Assembly (NCBI GenBank): GCA_001898625.1
Contig: MKUP01000028.1
Coordinates: 124,001 to 188,000 of the forward strand
Source: Burkholderiales bacterium 67-32
GTDB lineage: Bacteria > Pseudomonadota > Gammaproteobacteria > Burkholderiales > Burkholderiaceae_B
DNA: 64,000 nucleotides
Reading direction: 5' to 3'
Part shown: positions 63,950 to 64,000 of the stretch, piece after piece
Position numbering within the stretch: the stretch's first letter is position 1
Layout of the letters: each line of letters opens with the position of its first letter
Position numbers and translations under genes: made by a program
The notes under the pieces: model-generated
Seen by the model: the letters and a program-made list of their open reading frames with translations, nothing else
What the model was told of the DNA's origin: nothing
Databases searched by the model: none

Positions 63950-64000
63950 CGAGCATGGCCGAACAAGCCAGGCAGCGCGAGCTGCCAGTCTGGCGATCGC
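63946..64000 (+). CDS. third gene of the MaoC-CaiB operon, partial (N-terminus only)
   Basis: ATG at 63946 overlaps the CoA transferase stop by 4 bp and stays open for the last 55 bases (18 codons). The peptide ends ...RELPVWRS at the window edge. Citramalyl/citryl-CoA lyases (CitE/HpcH) commonly begin with a WRS or RRS followed by LLFVP, so a lyase is plausible, but 18 residues cannot establish it. Confidence 0.5.
   Translation, partial: MTSMAEQARQRELPVWRS

Overview
The window reads as chromosomal DNA of a GC-rich betaproteobacterium of the Alcaligenaceae (Bordetella/Achromobacter type). The evidence is strongly GC-biased third codon positions, six periplasmic Bug-family (TctC-like) solute receptors without a partner transporter, betaproteobacterial recA-recX, sucCD, hemCDXY and metR/metE loci, and many small catabolic clusters each with its own LysR, IclR or TetR regulator. 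No insertion sequence, integrase, phage gene, rRNA or CRISPR array was seen. One tRNA gene, tRNA-Arg(CCT), lies at 54140-54214.

Layout. 1-4928: a putative aromatic-acid catabolic cluster (alpha/beta hydrolase, FAD hydroxylase, Bug receptor, TetR regulator, ACMSD-type amidohydrolase) with two matching operator-like inverted repeats in the divergent promoter. 5-18.5 kb: core genes, with recA-recX behind a LexA box, a lipoprotein metallopeptidase, divergent metR/metE with two MetR-type sites, sucCD behind a structured leader, two TerC-family membrane proteins (the second with a leader able to form competing hairpins), a LysR/MFS pair and a 32-residue membrane peptide. 18.6-21.6 kb: a NicC-like hydroxylase, Bug and IclR cluster. 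21.8-29.7 kb: ppc, hemC-hemD-hemX-hemY and ppa.

29.7-33.4 kb: a minus-strand unit made of two tandem COG4705-type membrane proteins, an OmpR-type response regulator and a histidine kinase. Each membrane protein carries the same signature, [FY]-W-x9-G-x4-D, exactly four times. The leader has an 11-bp-period direct repeat and a 10-bp inverted repeat covering the Shine-Dalgarno site of the first gene. This is the best candidate here for a poorly described system.

33.4-64 kb: mostly accessory metabolism. It holds a CaiB CoA transferase, then a LysR-controlled GST/CaiB/Bug/HCCA-isomerase cluster, an orphan PAS kinase, glgX, a D-amino-acid dehydrogenase/Bug/SDR/DHDPS-family cluster, a C-S lyase divergent from an Lrp regulator and a BisC-type molybdoenzyme, an APC permease, the tRNA, a LysR/Ldh2/Bug/cupin cluster, an IclR/Bug/TauD cluster, and finally a CysB-like LysR divergent from a MaoC hydratase, a CaiB transferase and the start of a further gene. 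The picture is a metabolically versatile organism that takes up and breaks down many organic acids, aromatics and amino acids, with local transcriptional control.
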